Shown: positions 1 to 8,381, numbered from the stretch's first letter. The stretch is DNA of 20,296 nucleotides from STD2-102 sp964414205 (GCA_964414205.1 CAYPVP010000021.1:1-20296); one strand, 5' to 3'. Notes: generated by a model from the letters alone, not told the origin. A program made the numbers and translations.

Positions 1-36
1 GCCATATTGCAAAACAAATTTGACAGTTTCAAAACA

Positions 37-804
37 TTATAAAATTTCTGTCTTGTCTTGTTTTGAAAGTCTTGCTTGTTTGTTTTGTTGTCTATTCAGC
101 AACTTCATCAAATATTCCATTTCTTTGTTGTTCATAAAGCGAGATGCACCTCTGCCAAGTCCACCAAGTCTAATGTCGCCAATAGCAACTCTTTTCAAGT
201 AGGTGACATTTTTTTCAACAGCAAGAAACATATTTCTTATTTCACGATTTTTTCCTTCAAAAATTGTGACTTCAAGTCTTGCATTGCCATTTTCAACAGA
301 AAGAAGTTTAACTTTTGCACGGCTGTATTCAACACCTTCATATGTCACGCCTTTACGCAAAATTGCAAGGTCGCTTTCAACAATTTCACCTTCTATTTTC
401 ACAATATATTTTTTTGGAATTTCGCTTGATGGATGTGTGAGCATTTGTGTCAAAGCACCATCATTTGTCAAAATCAAAAGTCCTTCACTGTCAAAGTCCA
501 ATCTTCCAACAGGAAACAATCTTTTGTCTGTGTCAATATAGTCAAAAATTGTTTTTCTGCCTTTGTCATCAGAAACAGTTGTAACGCAACCCTTTGGTTT
601 GTTGAACATCATATAAGTGTAGTTGACAACTGGTGTAACTTTTTGACCATCAACAGTCACGGTGTCATTTTCTTCTCTGACTTGAAAACCCATTTCAGTC
701 ACAACCTTTTTGTTCACCTTGACTCTTCCTTCTTGAATGATGGCATCGGCTTGTCTTCTTGAAGCAACTCCTGAATCAGCCAAATATTTATTTAATCTAA
801 TCAT
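37..804 (-). CDS. rluB: 23S rRNA pseudouridine synthase, RluB family
   Basis: 255-residue pseudouridine synthase of the RsuA/RluB group, which isomerises a uridine in the large-subunit rRNA peptidyl-transferase region. An S4 RNA-binding domain fills about residues 1-48 (MIRLNKYLADSGVASRRQAD). The catalytic domain carries the family motif FPVGRLDFDSEGLL, whose Asp103 is the expected catalytic aspartate. The reading frame stays open 41 codons upstream, but the ATG at 804 is preferred: it begins exactly at the S4 domain and is preceded by AGAGGA at normal spacing. The gene has its own SigA-like promoter (884-911). In Bacillus rluB follows dacB-spmA-spmB. Here it follows dacB directly with no spm genes between. 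Family call is firm; the exact target uridine is inferred from the family. Confidence 0.93.
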   Translation of the reverse strand: MIRLNKYLADSGVASRRQADAIIQEGRVKVNKKVVTEMGFQVREENDTVTVDGQKVTPVVNYTYMMFNKPKGCVTTVSDDKGRKTIFDYIDTDKRLFPVGRLDFDSEGLLILTNDGALTQMLTHPSSEIPKKYIVKIEGEIVESDLAILRKGVTYEGVEYSRAKVKLLSVENGNARLEVTIFEGKNREIRNMFLAVEKNVTYLKRVAIGDIRLGGLGRGASRFMNNKEMEYLMKLLNRQQNKQARLSKQDKTEIL

Positions 805-883
805 ATTTCCTCTTTTGAAATTTATTTTTCTTTGCTTGCAAAATTTGTTCAATTCAAACAACCAAACAAATTTTTCCTCTTTT

Positions 884-911
884 ATTATACATTTTTTTTG
901 AAATAAAGCAA
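884..911 (-). promoter_or_regulatory. SigA-type promoter of rluB
   Basis: On the minus strand TTGCTT is followed after 16 bases by a perfect TATAAT. Transcription would start near 877, giving a leader of about 70 bases before rluB. The -35 is only moderately good and the spacing one base short of ideal. Confidence 0.55.
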
Positions 912-966
912 GTAGATGAAAAAACAAACCAAAAGATGTTTTCTTTCAGTTGGTAAATTTTAAACT

Positions 967-1971
967 CTAATTTTGCAATTCAGGAATGTAACTTTGCAAA
1001 ATTGATTCAATAGTATAGTTTTCAAAGGCATAGTTCATCAAATTTTGAGCATCATTCCACATGTCGCCATGATTCAGAACAACGCTTACAACTTGCATTC
1101 CATTTCTTTTTGCAGAAGCCACAAGGCATCGTCCACTTGTTTTTGTATATCCAGTTTTGACGCCATTTCCACCTTCATATTGCCACAAAATTTTGTTTTT
1201 GTTTTTCCACATTCTAACTTCCTCGCCATCAACTTTTGCATATTTTGCTGAAACAATTTGTGCAAATGTTTCATTTTCCATGGCTTTGGAAGCAATCATT
1301 GCCAAGTCGTAGGCAGTTGTAAAGTGGTTTTCATCTTGCAATCCATGTGGATTTGTAAAATTTGAATTTATTGCACCACATTTTTTTGCAGTTTCATTCA
1401 TCATTTTTGAAAATTGTTCAACGCTTTCTGCCGTGCGAATGGCAAGTTCAACTGCACAATCATTTCCACTTCGCAACATCAATCCATACAACAAATTGCG
1501 ACTTGAAATTTTTTCATTTTCTTTCAAATAGACCGATGACCCTTCAATTCCAATTGACCTTTTGTCAACCTTTTGAAGTTCATCCAAATTTTGAAGATTG
1601 TCAAGAACAACCAATGCAGTCAGCACTTTTGTTGTTGATGCAGGAAACATTTTCAAGTGAACATTTTGACCTTTCAAAACTTTTTTTGTTGTTTGTTCCA
1701 CAACAATTTCACTAGATTGTTTCTTCCACAAACTTCTTTCACTATTTTTATTGTTATCATTTTTTTTTGAAGGCTTTGAATCGCACAGCAAAGAAGAAAA
1801 ATCTTCTTTCTCATTTTCAGAAATCAACATGATTTTTCTATTTTCAGTTTTGTTTGAAATTGAAACCACTTTTTCTTCATTCAAAAAATGCAAACCTAGC
1901 AACGACAACACCATCATTGACAAGAAAAATAGAATTGTAGCAAATTTAAAAATGAAATTATATTTAGTCAT
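967..1971 (-). CDS. dacB: D-alanyl-D-alanine carboxypeptidase (penicillin-binding protein, DacB-like)
   Basis: 334-residue serine D,D-carboxypeptidase (peptidase S11) that removes the terminal D-Ala from peptidoglycan stem peptides outside the membrane. All three active-site motifs are present: STTK at 112-115, SGN at 168-170 and KTG at 272-274. A hydrophobic segment at residues 8-29 is a signal peptide or membrane anchor. Residues 31-90 form an unusual polar, Glu/Lys/Ser/Asn-rich linker before the catalytic domain. The start overlaps the ytfJ stop by 8 bases (ATGACTAA), so translation is probably coupled; AAAGG lies very close to the ATG. Position between ytfJ and rluB matches sporulation dacB (PBP5*) of Bacillus, which sets the degree of spore cortex cross-linking. 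The S11 family is certain; dacB orthology rests on synteny. Confidence 0.85.
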   Translation of the reverse strand: MTKYNFIFKFATILFFLSMMVLSLLGLHFLNEEKVVSISNKTENRKIMLISENEKEDFSSLLCDSKPSKKNDNNKNSERSLWKKQSSEIVVEQTTKKVLKGQNVHLKMFPASTTKVLTALVVLDNLQNLDELQKVDKRSIGIEGSSVYLKENEKISSRNLLYGLMLRSGNDCAVELAIRTAESVEQFSKMMNETAKKCGAINSNFTNPHGLQDENHFTTAYDLAMIASKAMENETFAQIVSAKYAKVDGEEVRMWKNKNKILWQYEGGNGVKTGYTKTSGRCLVASAKRNGMQVVSVVLNHGDMWNDAQNLMNYAFENYTIESILQSYIPELQN

Positions 1972-2320
1972 CGCCTTTCATTGCCTCGAATGCAGTTTTT
2001 GCCAAAGATAGCCATTTGTTTTCTTTGACATTCTCATTTGCTGGAACAAATTTGTGTCCATGCTCATTTGAAACAAAAAAACCTAGTGGTTCAATTGTGA
2101 CTCCTCCACCACTTGCATTGGCATAGGGAGGTTCATCAAATCTTTGATTTTCAACGCCATATTCTCCTCCACCAAGCACGAAACCAAAACTTACTTTTGA
2201 TATTGGAATCAAAAGTGTTTCATCATCAACTCTTACAGGTTTCCCAACAACATTTCCCGTTTCAATCAATTCTTGAAATTCATTCAGTGTTGATTTCAAC
2301 AAATTTTCAAGTTTTTCCAT
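1964..2320 (-). CDS. ytfJ: GerW/YtfJ family sporulation protein
   Basis: 118-residue protein of the YtfJ/GerW family, found widely in spore formers. The family signature is the central block with glycine-rich turns (VSFGFVLGGGEYG) followed by a second one (ANASGGGVTIEPLGFFV). In Bacillus the homologue is a forespore protein needed for normal germination; its biochemical activity is not established. The ATG at 2320 follows AAAGGAGAT at ideal spacing. The upstream ytfI-like gene ends 14 bases inside ytfJ, and ytfJ overlaps dacB by 8 bases, so the three form one translationally coupled operon. Confidence 0.92.
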   Translation of the reverse strand: MEKLENLLKSTLNEFQELIETGNVVGKPVRVDDETLLIPISKVSFGFVLGGGEYGVENQRFDEPPYANASGGGVTIEPLGFFVSNEHGHKFVPANENVKENKWLSLAKTAFEAMKGDD

Positions 2321-2939
2321 GTTTATCTCCTTTATTTGAATTTAGTGTGTGCAATTCAAAAAAAATTTTTGCATCAATTCGCAAAGCAAGAAAAAATGCA
2401 CATTCACCAACATTTTCATTCCAACAAGGTTTGACCACCACATTCGATTTTACATTTGAAACACCAAACAAAAAAGTGTTGAGCAATGTTGAAATGATTG
2501 CAGTTGAAATTGAGGAATCAAAACCTAAATTTCCAATCAAATTGACTTCATCAACTTCTATATATTTTTTTAGCAATCGCATGAAGGTATAAATTTGCTC
2601 AGGTTTGATTTTTGTTGAAGTTTCATTTTGTTGTGGCTTAATTTTTTTTGATTTTTCATTTTGTTGAAGTTTTCGCTCAATGCTTTTTGTCACCTTTGTT
2701 TTGCCAAATCGAAAAATTCTTCTAAAAATTCCATACGATTCAAGCACCAACTCTTTTGAACTTAAATAAGCGTCTAAACGCAGAATTTGAACATCAAACC
2801 AAATGAAAGACAAAGTCACAAATTTTTTGTCCATAGAGAACATTCCTTTGACTATGACTTCTTGACGCAGTTCAAAAAGAATAAGCAAAGAAAAAACAAT
2901 TAGGTTTATTCCACTTATAAAAGGTGACAAAAAAAGCAT
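2307..2939 (-). CDS. ytfI: DUF2953 family protein, YtfI-like
   Basis: About 210 residues, placed immediately before ytfJ as ytfI is in Bacillus. Begins with a hydrophobic stretch (LIVFSLLILF), consistent with an N-terminal membrane anchor, followed by a basic middle section and a C-terminal half with alternating hydrophobic strands. Function of DUF2953 proteins is unknown. Residues about 90-115 contain an 11-residue near-duplicate (KLQQNEKSKKI / KPQQNETSTKI) that corresponds to a 33-bp DNA repeat. Start is uncertain: the frame extends to a TTG at 2990, but the ATG at 2939 lies just before the hydrophobic segment. Neither has a Shine-Dalgarno sequence. Assignment rests mainly on length, membrane anchor and position, with only weak sequence recognition. 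Confidence 0.65.
   Translation of the reverse strand: MLFLSPFISGINLIVFSLLILFELRQEVIVKGMFSMDKKFVTLSFIWFDVQILRLDAYLSSKELVLESYGIFRRIFRFGKTKVTKSIERKLQQNEKSKKIKPQQNETSTKIKPEQIYTFMRLLKKYIEVDEVNLIGNLGFDSSISTAIISTLLNTFLFGVSNVKSNVVVKPCWNENVGECAFFLALRIDAKIFFELHTLNSNKGDKHGKT
2602..2667. repeat. 33-bp tandem duplication inside the ytfI-like gene
   Basis: Two adjacent 33-bp units start at 2602 and 2635 with the same frame (11 codons) and about five mismatches. They encode a Lys/Gln/Asn-rich linker, so copy number could vary without breaking the protein. Confidence 0.75.
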
Positions 2940-3021
2940 ATTTATAGTTTGTATTTTGCAGTTGAAATTATGCAAAAATTTGAGTTTCAATTTGAATTTT
3001 TATTACAAAAATATTGATTAC

Positions 3022-3059
3022 AAAAAAACTCCAACTTGTTTTCAAACACAAATTGGAGT
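3022..3059 (-). terminator. Rho-independent terminator after scpB
   Basis: Stem ACTCCAA (3028-3034) pairs with TTGGAGT (3053-3059), with an inner TTGT/ACAA stem. On the minus strand the stem is followed by seven T. It would end the lysA-scpB operon before the ytfI-ytfJ-dacB operon. Confidence 0.75.
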
Positions 3060-3106
3060 CTAAATTTTGTCTACACTAAATTTTATATGGTCTTAATTTC
3101 TATCTA

Positions 3107-3292
3107 CTATTTTTTCAATACAATAAATCTTGCTTTATCCTATTTTTCTTTGCACTAAATTTTGCAAATTGATTTTTTCTATGGTATATCCTTTATTTTG
3201 CTAAATTTTTATGCAAAAATTTCTATACGCATTTTTTCTCTATCTACTAAAATTTGTTATGCACTACTATTCTTTCCACTATTTACTTTGCA
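3107..3292. repeat. Degenerate tandem repeat, 46-bp period
   Basis: The word CTAAA(A/T)TTT recurs at 3155, 3201 and 3247, exactly 46 bp apart. Unit ends resemble each other (CTTTGCA or CTATCTA before the next unit). Flanking units near 3107 and 3293 are recognisable but more diverged. Low-complexity composition weakens the call. Confidence 0.45.
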
Positions 3293-3317
3293 GAAAATTT
3301 TTTATCGCTACTTTTTG

Positions 3318-4058
3318 CTACTCAATGACTTGAATTTCTTCATCTTTCAAGAAATCAGGAATTTCATCCAAATCATCAACGTCAGATGCAACTTCTTGCA
3401 AATCAAACAATGAAATATTTTGTTTTTGTTCATCCAAATTTTTGAGAGCGCCAATGACATCAATTGTTGGTTCTCCATCTTCATCAAGAATTGAACGGTT
3501 GTGAAACAGTGTTGATTGCGATGGTTGATAAATCATTTGAATTTTTTCAAGCACTTCTTCAACATCTGGCAAATCTTCAATTGATTGCAAATCAAACTTC
3601 TTCAAAAATTCATCAGTTGTGCCATAGAGCAAAGGGCGACCGACAGAATCTTTTCTTCCAACAACCTCAACCAACTTGGCTTTCAACAAACCACTCAAAG
3701 CATAATCACTGCTAACGCCACGAATTTCATCCAATTCTAGTTTTGTGATTGGCTGTTTATAGGCAATCGTTGAAAGAATTTCAAGCAAAGACTTTGAAAG
3801 TTGTTTTTCTCTCAATGGTGTCAAAACTTCTGCAACAAAATCTCCACATTTTGCATTTGTAGAAAATTGAAGTTGTTCATTGAAATCTAGCAAAACGATT
3901 CCACTGTTTTCAGTGTTGAATTTTTCTTTCAATTCGTCAACAATTTGTTGCAAATCAGATTTTGTTAGTGCTGGAATTTTATCAATCAAATCTTGTTTTT
4001 TTATGCTTTCACCCGAAGCAAAAATGATTGCTTCAACAATTTGTTTAATATTCTCCAT
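3318..4058 (-). CDS. scpB: Segregation and condensation protein ScpB
   Basis: 246-residue winged-helix kleisin partner. A ScpB dimer binds ScpA and, with the SMC ATPase, forms the condensin that compacts and segregates the nucleoid. Two winged-helix regions are visible; the most conserved family segment is LLEILSTIAYKQPITKLELDEIRGV, here quoted in part as AYKQPITKLELDEIRG, followed by KLVEVVGRKDSVGRPLLYGTT. The C-terminal 70 residues form a longer, acidic tail (many Asp/Glu) than the folded core needs. The ATG at 4058 is chosen over an upstream in-frame start because AGGAG lies seven bases before it. It begins 14 bases inside scpA, so the two are translationally coupled, fitting a fixed stoichiometry. 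Confidence 0.95.
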   Translation of the reverse strand: MENIKQIVEAIIFASGESIKKQDLIDKIPALTKSDLQQIVDELKEKFNTENSGIVLLDFNEQLQFSTNAKCGDFVAEVLTPLREKQLSKSLLEILSTIAYKQPITKLELDEIRGVSSDYALSGLLKAKLVEVVGRKDSVGRPLLYGTTDEFLKKFDLQSIEDLPDVEEVLEKIQMIYQPSQSTLFHNRSILDEDGEPTIDVIGALKNLDEQKQNISLFDLQEVASDVDDLDEIPDFLKDEEIQVIE

Positions 4059-4983
4059 TGTCACTCTCCTCAAAGATTATTGGCACATCCACAGCATTTT
4101 GATTTGCTGTGATGATGATATCTTTTGTTTTTTCGTCTTGTTCTGCCTTGATTTTTTGATATTTCATAAGTTCCAAAATCGCAAGGAATGTTGTCACAAT
4201 GTCATTTTTGTCAAAATCTTTTTCAAACAAACTATAAAAAGACAAACTGTCTTCAACTTGCAACTTTTCTTGAATTGATTCCATTTGGTCATAGACAGAA
4301 AACTTTTCTCTCATGACAGTTTTTGGAATTTCATCAACTTTTAGTTGGTCAGCCTTGACAATGACTGTTGCAAAGGCTTCCATCAATTTTGCCAAAGAAA
4401 AATTTGTAATTGCTACACGGCAATCTTTTTCAGTAAATTTTGGTTCACGAAAAAAGCGATTGATGGTTTCCATGTCCTTCAATTTTTCAGATTGTTCTTT
4501 CAAAAGCATATATTCTTTTGCTTTCAAAATGAAATTTTGTCTTGCAAGTTCAGGGTCTTCAAATTCTTCTTCAATCTCGATTTGAGGCAAAGTGCGAAGA
4601 GATTTCAAATAAATAAGTTCGGCTGCCATTGTGATAAATTCACCAGCATATTCAAAATCAAACTCCTCTTTTGGAGTGTTTTTGATGATTTCTATGTATT
4701 GCTTGGTGACATCTGAAACAAAAATTTCGTCAATTGAAATTTTGGCTTCTTTGACAAGTGTCAAAAGCAAATCAAGTGGACCTTCAAAATCAGACAAGCG
4801 ATAGATTACATCTTTATTTTCCAAAAATGAATCATTGTCAGAATTCAAAATGTCATCAGAAACCTGCTTGACAATTTCCGATTTTTTCAAAAGAGAATCT
4901 TTTTCAATCTCATTTTTTGCATTTTTGACAGCCACAGCAAAATCTTTTTCAGAATCAGCAGAAACTATTTTTTCTTCTTCCAA
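4045..4983 (-). CDS. scpA: Segregation and condensation protein ScpA (kleisin)
   Basis: 312-residue kleisin that bridges the SMC head domains and binds ScpB. The family start motif FEGPLDLLLTLV occurs at about residue 70, followed by the SMC-binding helices with FITMAAELIYLKSLRTLP; the C-terminal winged helix ends in VTTFLAILELMKYQKIK. Most ScpA proteins open within a few residues of FEGPLDLLL, so the first 60 or so residues, rich in Glu, Asp and Lys, are an extra charged extension. The start codon is TTG at 4983, supported by GGGAGA at good spacing; no ATG with a binding site lies between it and the conserved domain. The gene follows the M50 protease by 21 bases and overlaps scpB. Confidence 0.94.
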   Translation of the reverse strand: MEEEKIVSADSEKDFAVAVKNAKNEIEKDSLLKKSEIVKQVSDDILNSDNDSFLENKDVIYRLSDFEGPLDLLLTLVKEAKISIDEIFVSDVTKQYIEIIKNTPKEEFDFEYAGEFITMAAELIYLKSLRTLPQIEIEEEFEDPELARQNFILKAKEYMLLKEQSEKLKDMETINRFFREPKFTEKDCRVAITNFSLAKLMEAFATVIVKADQLKVDEIPKTVMREKFSVYDQMESIQEKLQVEDSLSFYSLFEKDFDKNDIVTTFLAILELMKYQKIKAEQDEKTKDIIITANQNAVDVPIIFEESDNGEY

Positions 4984-5004
4984 AATTTATCTCCCAAATT
5001 TTTT

Positions 5005-5718
5005 TTAGAAAATCAAACCGAACACCGTGCTCAACAATTTCAAAATAGAATTTTGAATGACATTGATATACATTCCAATGATGTCAAAATATGGCCAAAA
5101 TCTTCCCAAAACAAAACTTGCCATCAAAAAAATGAACAAAATCATTCTGCCATACTTTCGCATAAAGGCAACAAATTGAGAGCGTGGCGCAAAAGATTCA
5201 ATCATTCTGAAACCATCAAGAGGATAGATTGGCAAAATGTTGAAAGCAGCAAGTGTAATGTTCAAAAGTGTGCCATACAAAAAGAAATATATCAAAAAAG
5301 TGAAAAGTCCATTGACAAAAGAATTTACAACCGTAACTTTTGAAAAAGCAAATGCTGACAAGCAACACAGCCCAAAACTTATTGCTGACAAAATGACATT
5401 GACAACTATTCCAGCAGAAGCAACAAAAAACGAATCACGTTTGTAATGCTTGAAATTGTTTGGATTGATTGGAACAGGTTTTGCCCAGCCAAAGCCAATG
5501 AAAATCATCATCAAAATTCCTGCAACATCAAAATGAGCAACAGGATTCAATGTCAATCTTTTGTTGATTTTTGCAGTTGCATCACCACACCACAATGCCA
5601 CATAGCCATGTGCACATTCATGAAATTCAATTGCCAAAAGCGCTGACAAAATGATGGCAACGATGATGATAATTTTTGTTCCAACGTCAATATTGGTGTT
5701 TAAGATGATTCCGAACAT
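5005..5718 (-). CDS. M50 site-2 protease family membrane metalloprotease (YwhC-like)
   Basis: 237-residue polytopic membrane protein of the site-2 protease family, which cuts substrates within the membrane. The zinc motif HECAH is at 33-37 inside a hydrophobic helix, and the third ligand motif NILPIYPLDG is at 160-169. NPVAHFD near residue 58 is also typical of the short YwhC-type subgroup. The ATG at 5718 is one base after the lysA stop and has no Shine-Dalgarno sequence, so initiation probably depends on coupling to lysA. M50 genes of this type commonly sit beside scpAB in Clostridia. It is not clearly SpoIVFB, the pro-SigK protease, but belongs to the same clan. Substrate unknown. Confidence 0.9.
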   Translation of the reverse strand: MFGIILNTNIDVGTKIIIIVAIILSALLAIEFHECAHGYVALWCGDATAKINKRLTLNPVAHFDVAGILMMIFIGFGWAKPVPINPNNFKHYKRDSFFVASAGIVVNVILSAISFGLCCLSAFAFSKVTVVNSFVNGLFTFLIYFFLYGTLLNITLAAFNILPIYPLDGFRMIESFAPRSQFVAFMRKYGRMILFIFLMASFVLGRFWPYFDIIGMYINVIQNSILKLLSTVFGLIF

Positions 5719-5719
5719 A

Positions 5720-7036
5720 TTATTTCAACCAGTTTGCAATGTTGTTCAAACGAATCAAATCTTCGTAGGTTTGTGGTTTGACAATGTAGTCAGATTTTTT
5801 GCCATTGACAAGCACCATTGGAGGAATTGGATTCATGTTGTAGTTTGATGCCATAGAATAGTTGTAGGCACCAGTAGAAAAAACAGCGACAATGTCACCA
5901 ACTTGTGCATTTTGCAATTTTGTGTCAACTGCAATCATATCTCCACTTTCGCAACATTTTCCACAAATTGTAACAATTTCATTTTGTGGCATGCCTGCTT
6001 TGTTTGCAACACATGCACTATATTTTGATTCATACAAAGCGTAGCGAGGGTTTTCAAACATTCCACCATCAACGCCAACATATTTTCTAACGCCTAAATC
6101 TTTGATTGTTCCAACCGTATACAATGTCACTCCTGCTTCTCCAACAATAGAACGACCAGGTTCAACAACCAACATAGGCAATTTCATTCCAAATTTTACA
6201 AAAGAATTTTTGACCAACATTGCGAGATTTTTTGCACTGTGTTGATATCTTTTTGGTGTAAATTTTGGGTCTTCATCGGTATAGTAGATTCCCAAACCAC
6301 CACCAATGTTCAAGACTTCAATTTCAATGCCTTCATCAAAAAGTTCTTTGGCAAAATTGGTCATCACTTCAATGGCTTGCTCAAATGCGTTGTAGTCGAA
6401 AATTTGCGAACCAATGTGGCTGTGAAGCCCAGCAAAATGCAAATTTTCTTGACCAATGATGTTTTTGATGGCTTTCTTTGATTCTTCACCAATGACAACA
6501 CCAAATTTGCTGTCTGCTTTTGCAGTTTGAACAGCAGAAAAAGTGTGTGCTGAAACCAAAGGATTGACTCTCAAAATGCAATTTGCAACTTTGTTTTGCT
6601 CTTTTGCCAATCTTTGAAGCCTTTCAATCTCGTCAAAGTTGTCAACAACAAAAAAGCCGACACCAACATTCAAAGCAAAATTTAGTTCACTTTCAGTTTT
6701 GTTGTTGCCATGAAAAATCATATTTTCAGGCTTTACACCTGCATTCATTGCAACAAAAATTTCGCCCCCTGAAACAACATCAGACATCAACCCTTCACTG
6801 CACGTAATTTTGATGACGCAAACATTAGAAAGAGATTTTGATGCAAATGCGACAGCAGACTTGCCACCCTCATAGCCTTCCAAAATTCCATTCTTATATG
6901 CTTTTGCAACGGCTCTGATGTATTGCTCATCCAAAACGTACAAAGGTGTTCCATATTGTTTGACAAGGTCGTTTGCAGAAATTTCACCAATTACAAGGTC
7001 ATTTCCAACAATTTTCAATGTATCTCTTTCGTTCAT
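5720..7036 (-). CDS. lysA: Diaminopimelate decarboxylase
   Basis: 438-residue PLP-dependent decarboxylase of the alanine racemase-like fold III, converting meso-diaminopimelate to lysine as the last step of lysine synthesis. The PLP lysine is Lys67 in AFASKSLSN; other family marks are GLHSHIGSQI, the phosphate-binding GGGLG, the substrate motif EPGRSIVGEAG, and CCESGD, which contributes a cysteine across the dimer interface. The ATG at 7036 is preferred over an in-frame TTG at 7063; GGAG lies about ten bases upstream of the ATG. It leads a compact run lysA, M50 protease, scpA, scpB with gaps of one to 21 bases. In this setting it also controls the diaminopimelate pool used for peptidoglycan. 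Confidence 0.96.
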   Translation of the reverse strand: MNERDTLKIVGNDLVIGEISANDLVKQYGTPLYVLDEQYIRAVAKAYKNGILEGYEGGKSAVAFASKSLSNVCVIKITCSEGLMSDVVSGGEIFVAMNAGVKPENMIFHGNNKTESELNFALNVGVGFFVVDNFDEIERLQRLAKEQNKVANCILRVNPLVSAHTFSAVQTAKADSKFGVVIGEESKKAIKNIIGQENLHFAGLHSHIGSQIFDYNAFEQAIEVMTNFAKELFDEGIEIEVLNIGGGLGIYYTDEDPKFTPKRYQHSAKNLAMLVKNSFVKFGMKLPMLVVEPGRSIVGEAGVTLYTVGTIKDLGVRKYVGVDGGMFENPRYALYESKYSACVANKAGMPQNEIVTICGKCCESGDMIAVDTKLQNAQVGDIVAVFSTGAYNYSMASNYNMNPIPPMVLVNGKKSDYIVKPQTYEDLIRLNNIANWLK

Positions 7037-7084
7037 AGGGACAAAACTCCAAATTATTTTCAAATTACATTTTGAAGTTTAGCA

Positions 7085-7113
7085 CAAAACCACTCTATTG
7101 TCGAGTGGTTTTG
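7085..7113 (-). terminator. Terminator hairpin after dacF
   Basis: Perfect 11-bp stem CAAAACCACTC / GAGTGGTTTTG with a seven-base loop, in the gap between dacF and lysA. The stem itself ends in TTTTG on the minus strand, but there is no longer T tract, so termination may be incomplete. Confidence 0.6.
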
Positions 7114-7157
7114 GTTTCTTTTGAATGATAAATGCGTGAAATTGTTGTGAAAAAAAC

Positions 7158-8381
7158 TTACCATTTGTCCAAAAATCTTTTTATTTCATCAAGGAAAGTT
7201 GCCTTTAAAACATCTTCACTTGCCACAATGTCACACTCTGCGATTGCGATTGAATTTTTGAATAGAAATGCTTTTCCCAAAACTTGTCCTTTTGAAATTG
7301 GTGCTTGAACATTTTGAACAATTTCAGTTTTTACTTCATATGAGTTTTCTTCGCCAATTTTTGCAAGTGATGTCAAATTTTTTCCAAATTCTGTTCGCAC
7401 ATTTGTAGACTTACCCTTTTGAACTCCAATTGAATTTTCAATGTTGTCGCCTTGTCTTGCAAAATTTTTGTTTTCATAGTTTTTGAAGCAATAGTTAAAC
7501 ATGTCTGAAACTTCTTTAAATCTTGTTTTAGAGTTTGGCTCTCCAATCACAACAGAAACAATTCTCAAACCGTTTCTGCTGGCTGTTGCTGCCAAACAAT
7601 GCCCTGCTTCACTAGTATAACCTGTTTTTCCTCCATCACAGCCCTTGTAGAACCTAACCAATTTGTTGGTGTTTGTCATTGAAGTTTTTCTTCCATCAGG
7701 GTGAATATAGTCTTGCAAAAATATGGTTGAAAATTCAAAATATTTTTCATGTTTCAACAAACTTGAAAGCATTGTGCAAACATCTTTTGCTGATGAATGA
7801 TGTTGAGGAGCAGGAAGTCCTGTTGAATTTGAAAAATGCGTGTTTGACATTTGCAATTCTTTGCATTTTTCGTTCATCAAAGATACAAAGTTTTGTTCTG
7901 AACCAGCAATATGTTCAGCGATTGCAACAGAAGCATCATTTGCACTTGCAATGGTGATGGCTTTCAACAAATCTCCGTATTTATGCTTTGAATTTGCATC
8001 AAGAAAGACTTGGCTACCACCCATTTTTGATGCAGTTTCAGAAACCAAAACCTCATCCATAAACGATGCTTTGCCATTTTCGATATTTTCAAACGCCAAA
8101 AGCAATGTCATGATTTTTGTCATGCTTGCGATTGGCAATTTTTGATTTTCATTGTTTTTCGCAATGACAGTTTTGCTGTCATAGTCAATCAAATAGGTTG
8201 CTTTTGCACTCATCGAAAAAGGGACTTTTTCAGTGTTTGCAATTTCTGAAACAATTTTAGCATTTGCGTGGCACATTGAATTTGTTCGGTTTGAAACTAA
8301 GATGCAAGCAACTGTTTGACAACAAAACAATGCGACCAGCATAATGAAAATTGAACCAAATATAACTTTTTGTTTTTTCAT
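7158..8381 (-). CDS. dacF: D-alanyl-D-alanine carboxypeptidase DacF
   Basis: 407-residue S11 penicillin-binding protein. N-terminal signal segment at residues 7-30, catalytic domain with SMTK at 86-89, SAN at 146-148 and KTG at 252-254, then a C-terminal beta-rich domain (about 320-400) typical of PBP5-type enzymes that places the active site above the membrane. It trims stem peptides, and the forespore enzyme DacF helps define germ cell wall and cortex cross-linking. Start at 8381 follows AAGGTGA. The promoter candidate before it (8405-8433) looks like a forespore SigF/SigG site, consistent with dacF in Bacillus. Neighbour deoB ends at a strong terminator, so dacF is its own unit. Confidence 0.9.
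   Translation of the reverse strand: MKKQKVIFGSIFIMLVALFCCQTVACILVSNRTNSMCHANAKIVSEIANTEKVPFSMSAKATYLIDYDSKTVIAKNNENQKLPIASMTKIMTLLLAFENIENGKASFMDEVLVSETASKMGGSQVFLDANSKHKYGDLLKAITIASANDASVAIAEHIAGSEQNFVSLMNEKCKELQMSNTHFSNSTGLPAPQHHSSAKDVCTMLSSLLKHEKYFEFSTIFLQDYIHPDGRKTSMTNTNKLVRFYKGCDGGKTGYTSEAGHCLAATASRNGLRIVSVVIGEPNSKTRFKEVSDMFNYCFKNYENKNFARQGDNIENSIGVQKGKSTNVRTEFGKNLTSLAKIGEENSYEVKTEIVQNVQAPISKGQVLGKAFLFKNSIAIAECDIVASEDVLKATFLDEIKRFLDKW

Larger units (their letters stand above)
2940..3317. other. Gene-free stretch downstream of scpB
   Basis: No convincing gene. It holds the scpB terminator (3022-3059) and a pyrimidine-rich block with a degenerate 46-bp repeat (3107-3292). The segment 2940-2990 could code for an N-terminal extension of the ytfI-like gene from a TTG, without support from a ribosome binding site. 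Confidence 0.6.
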
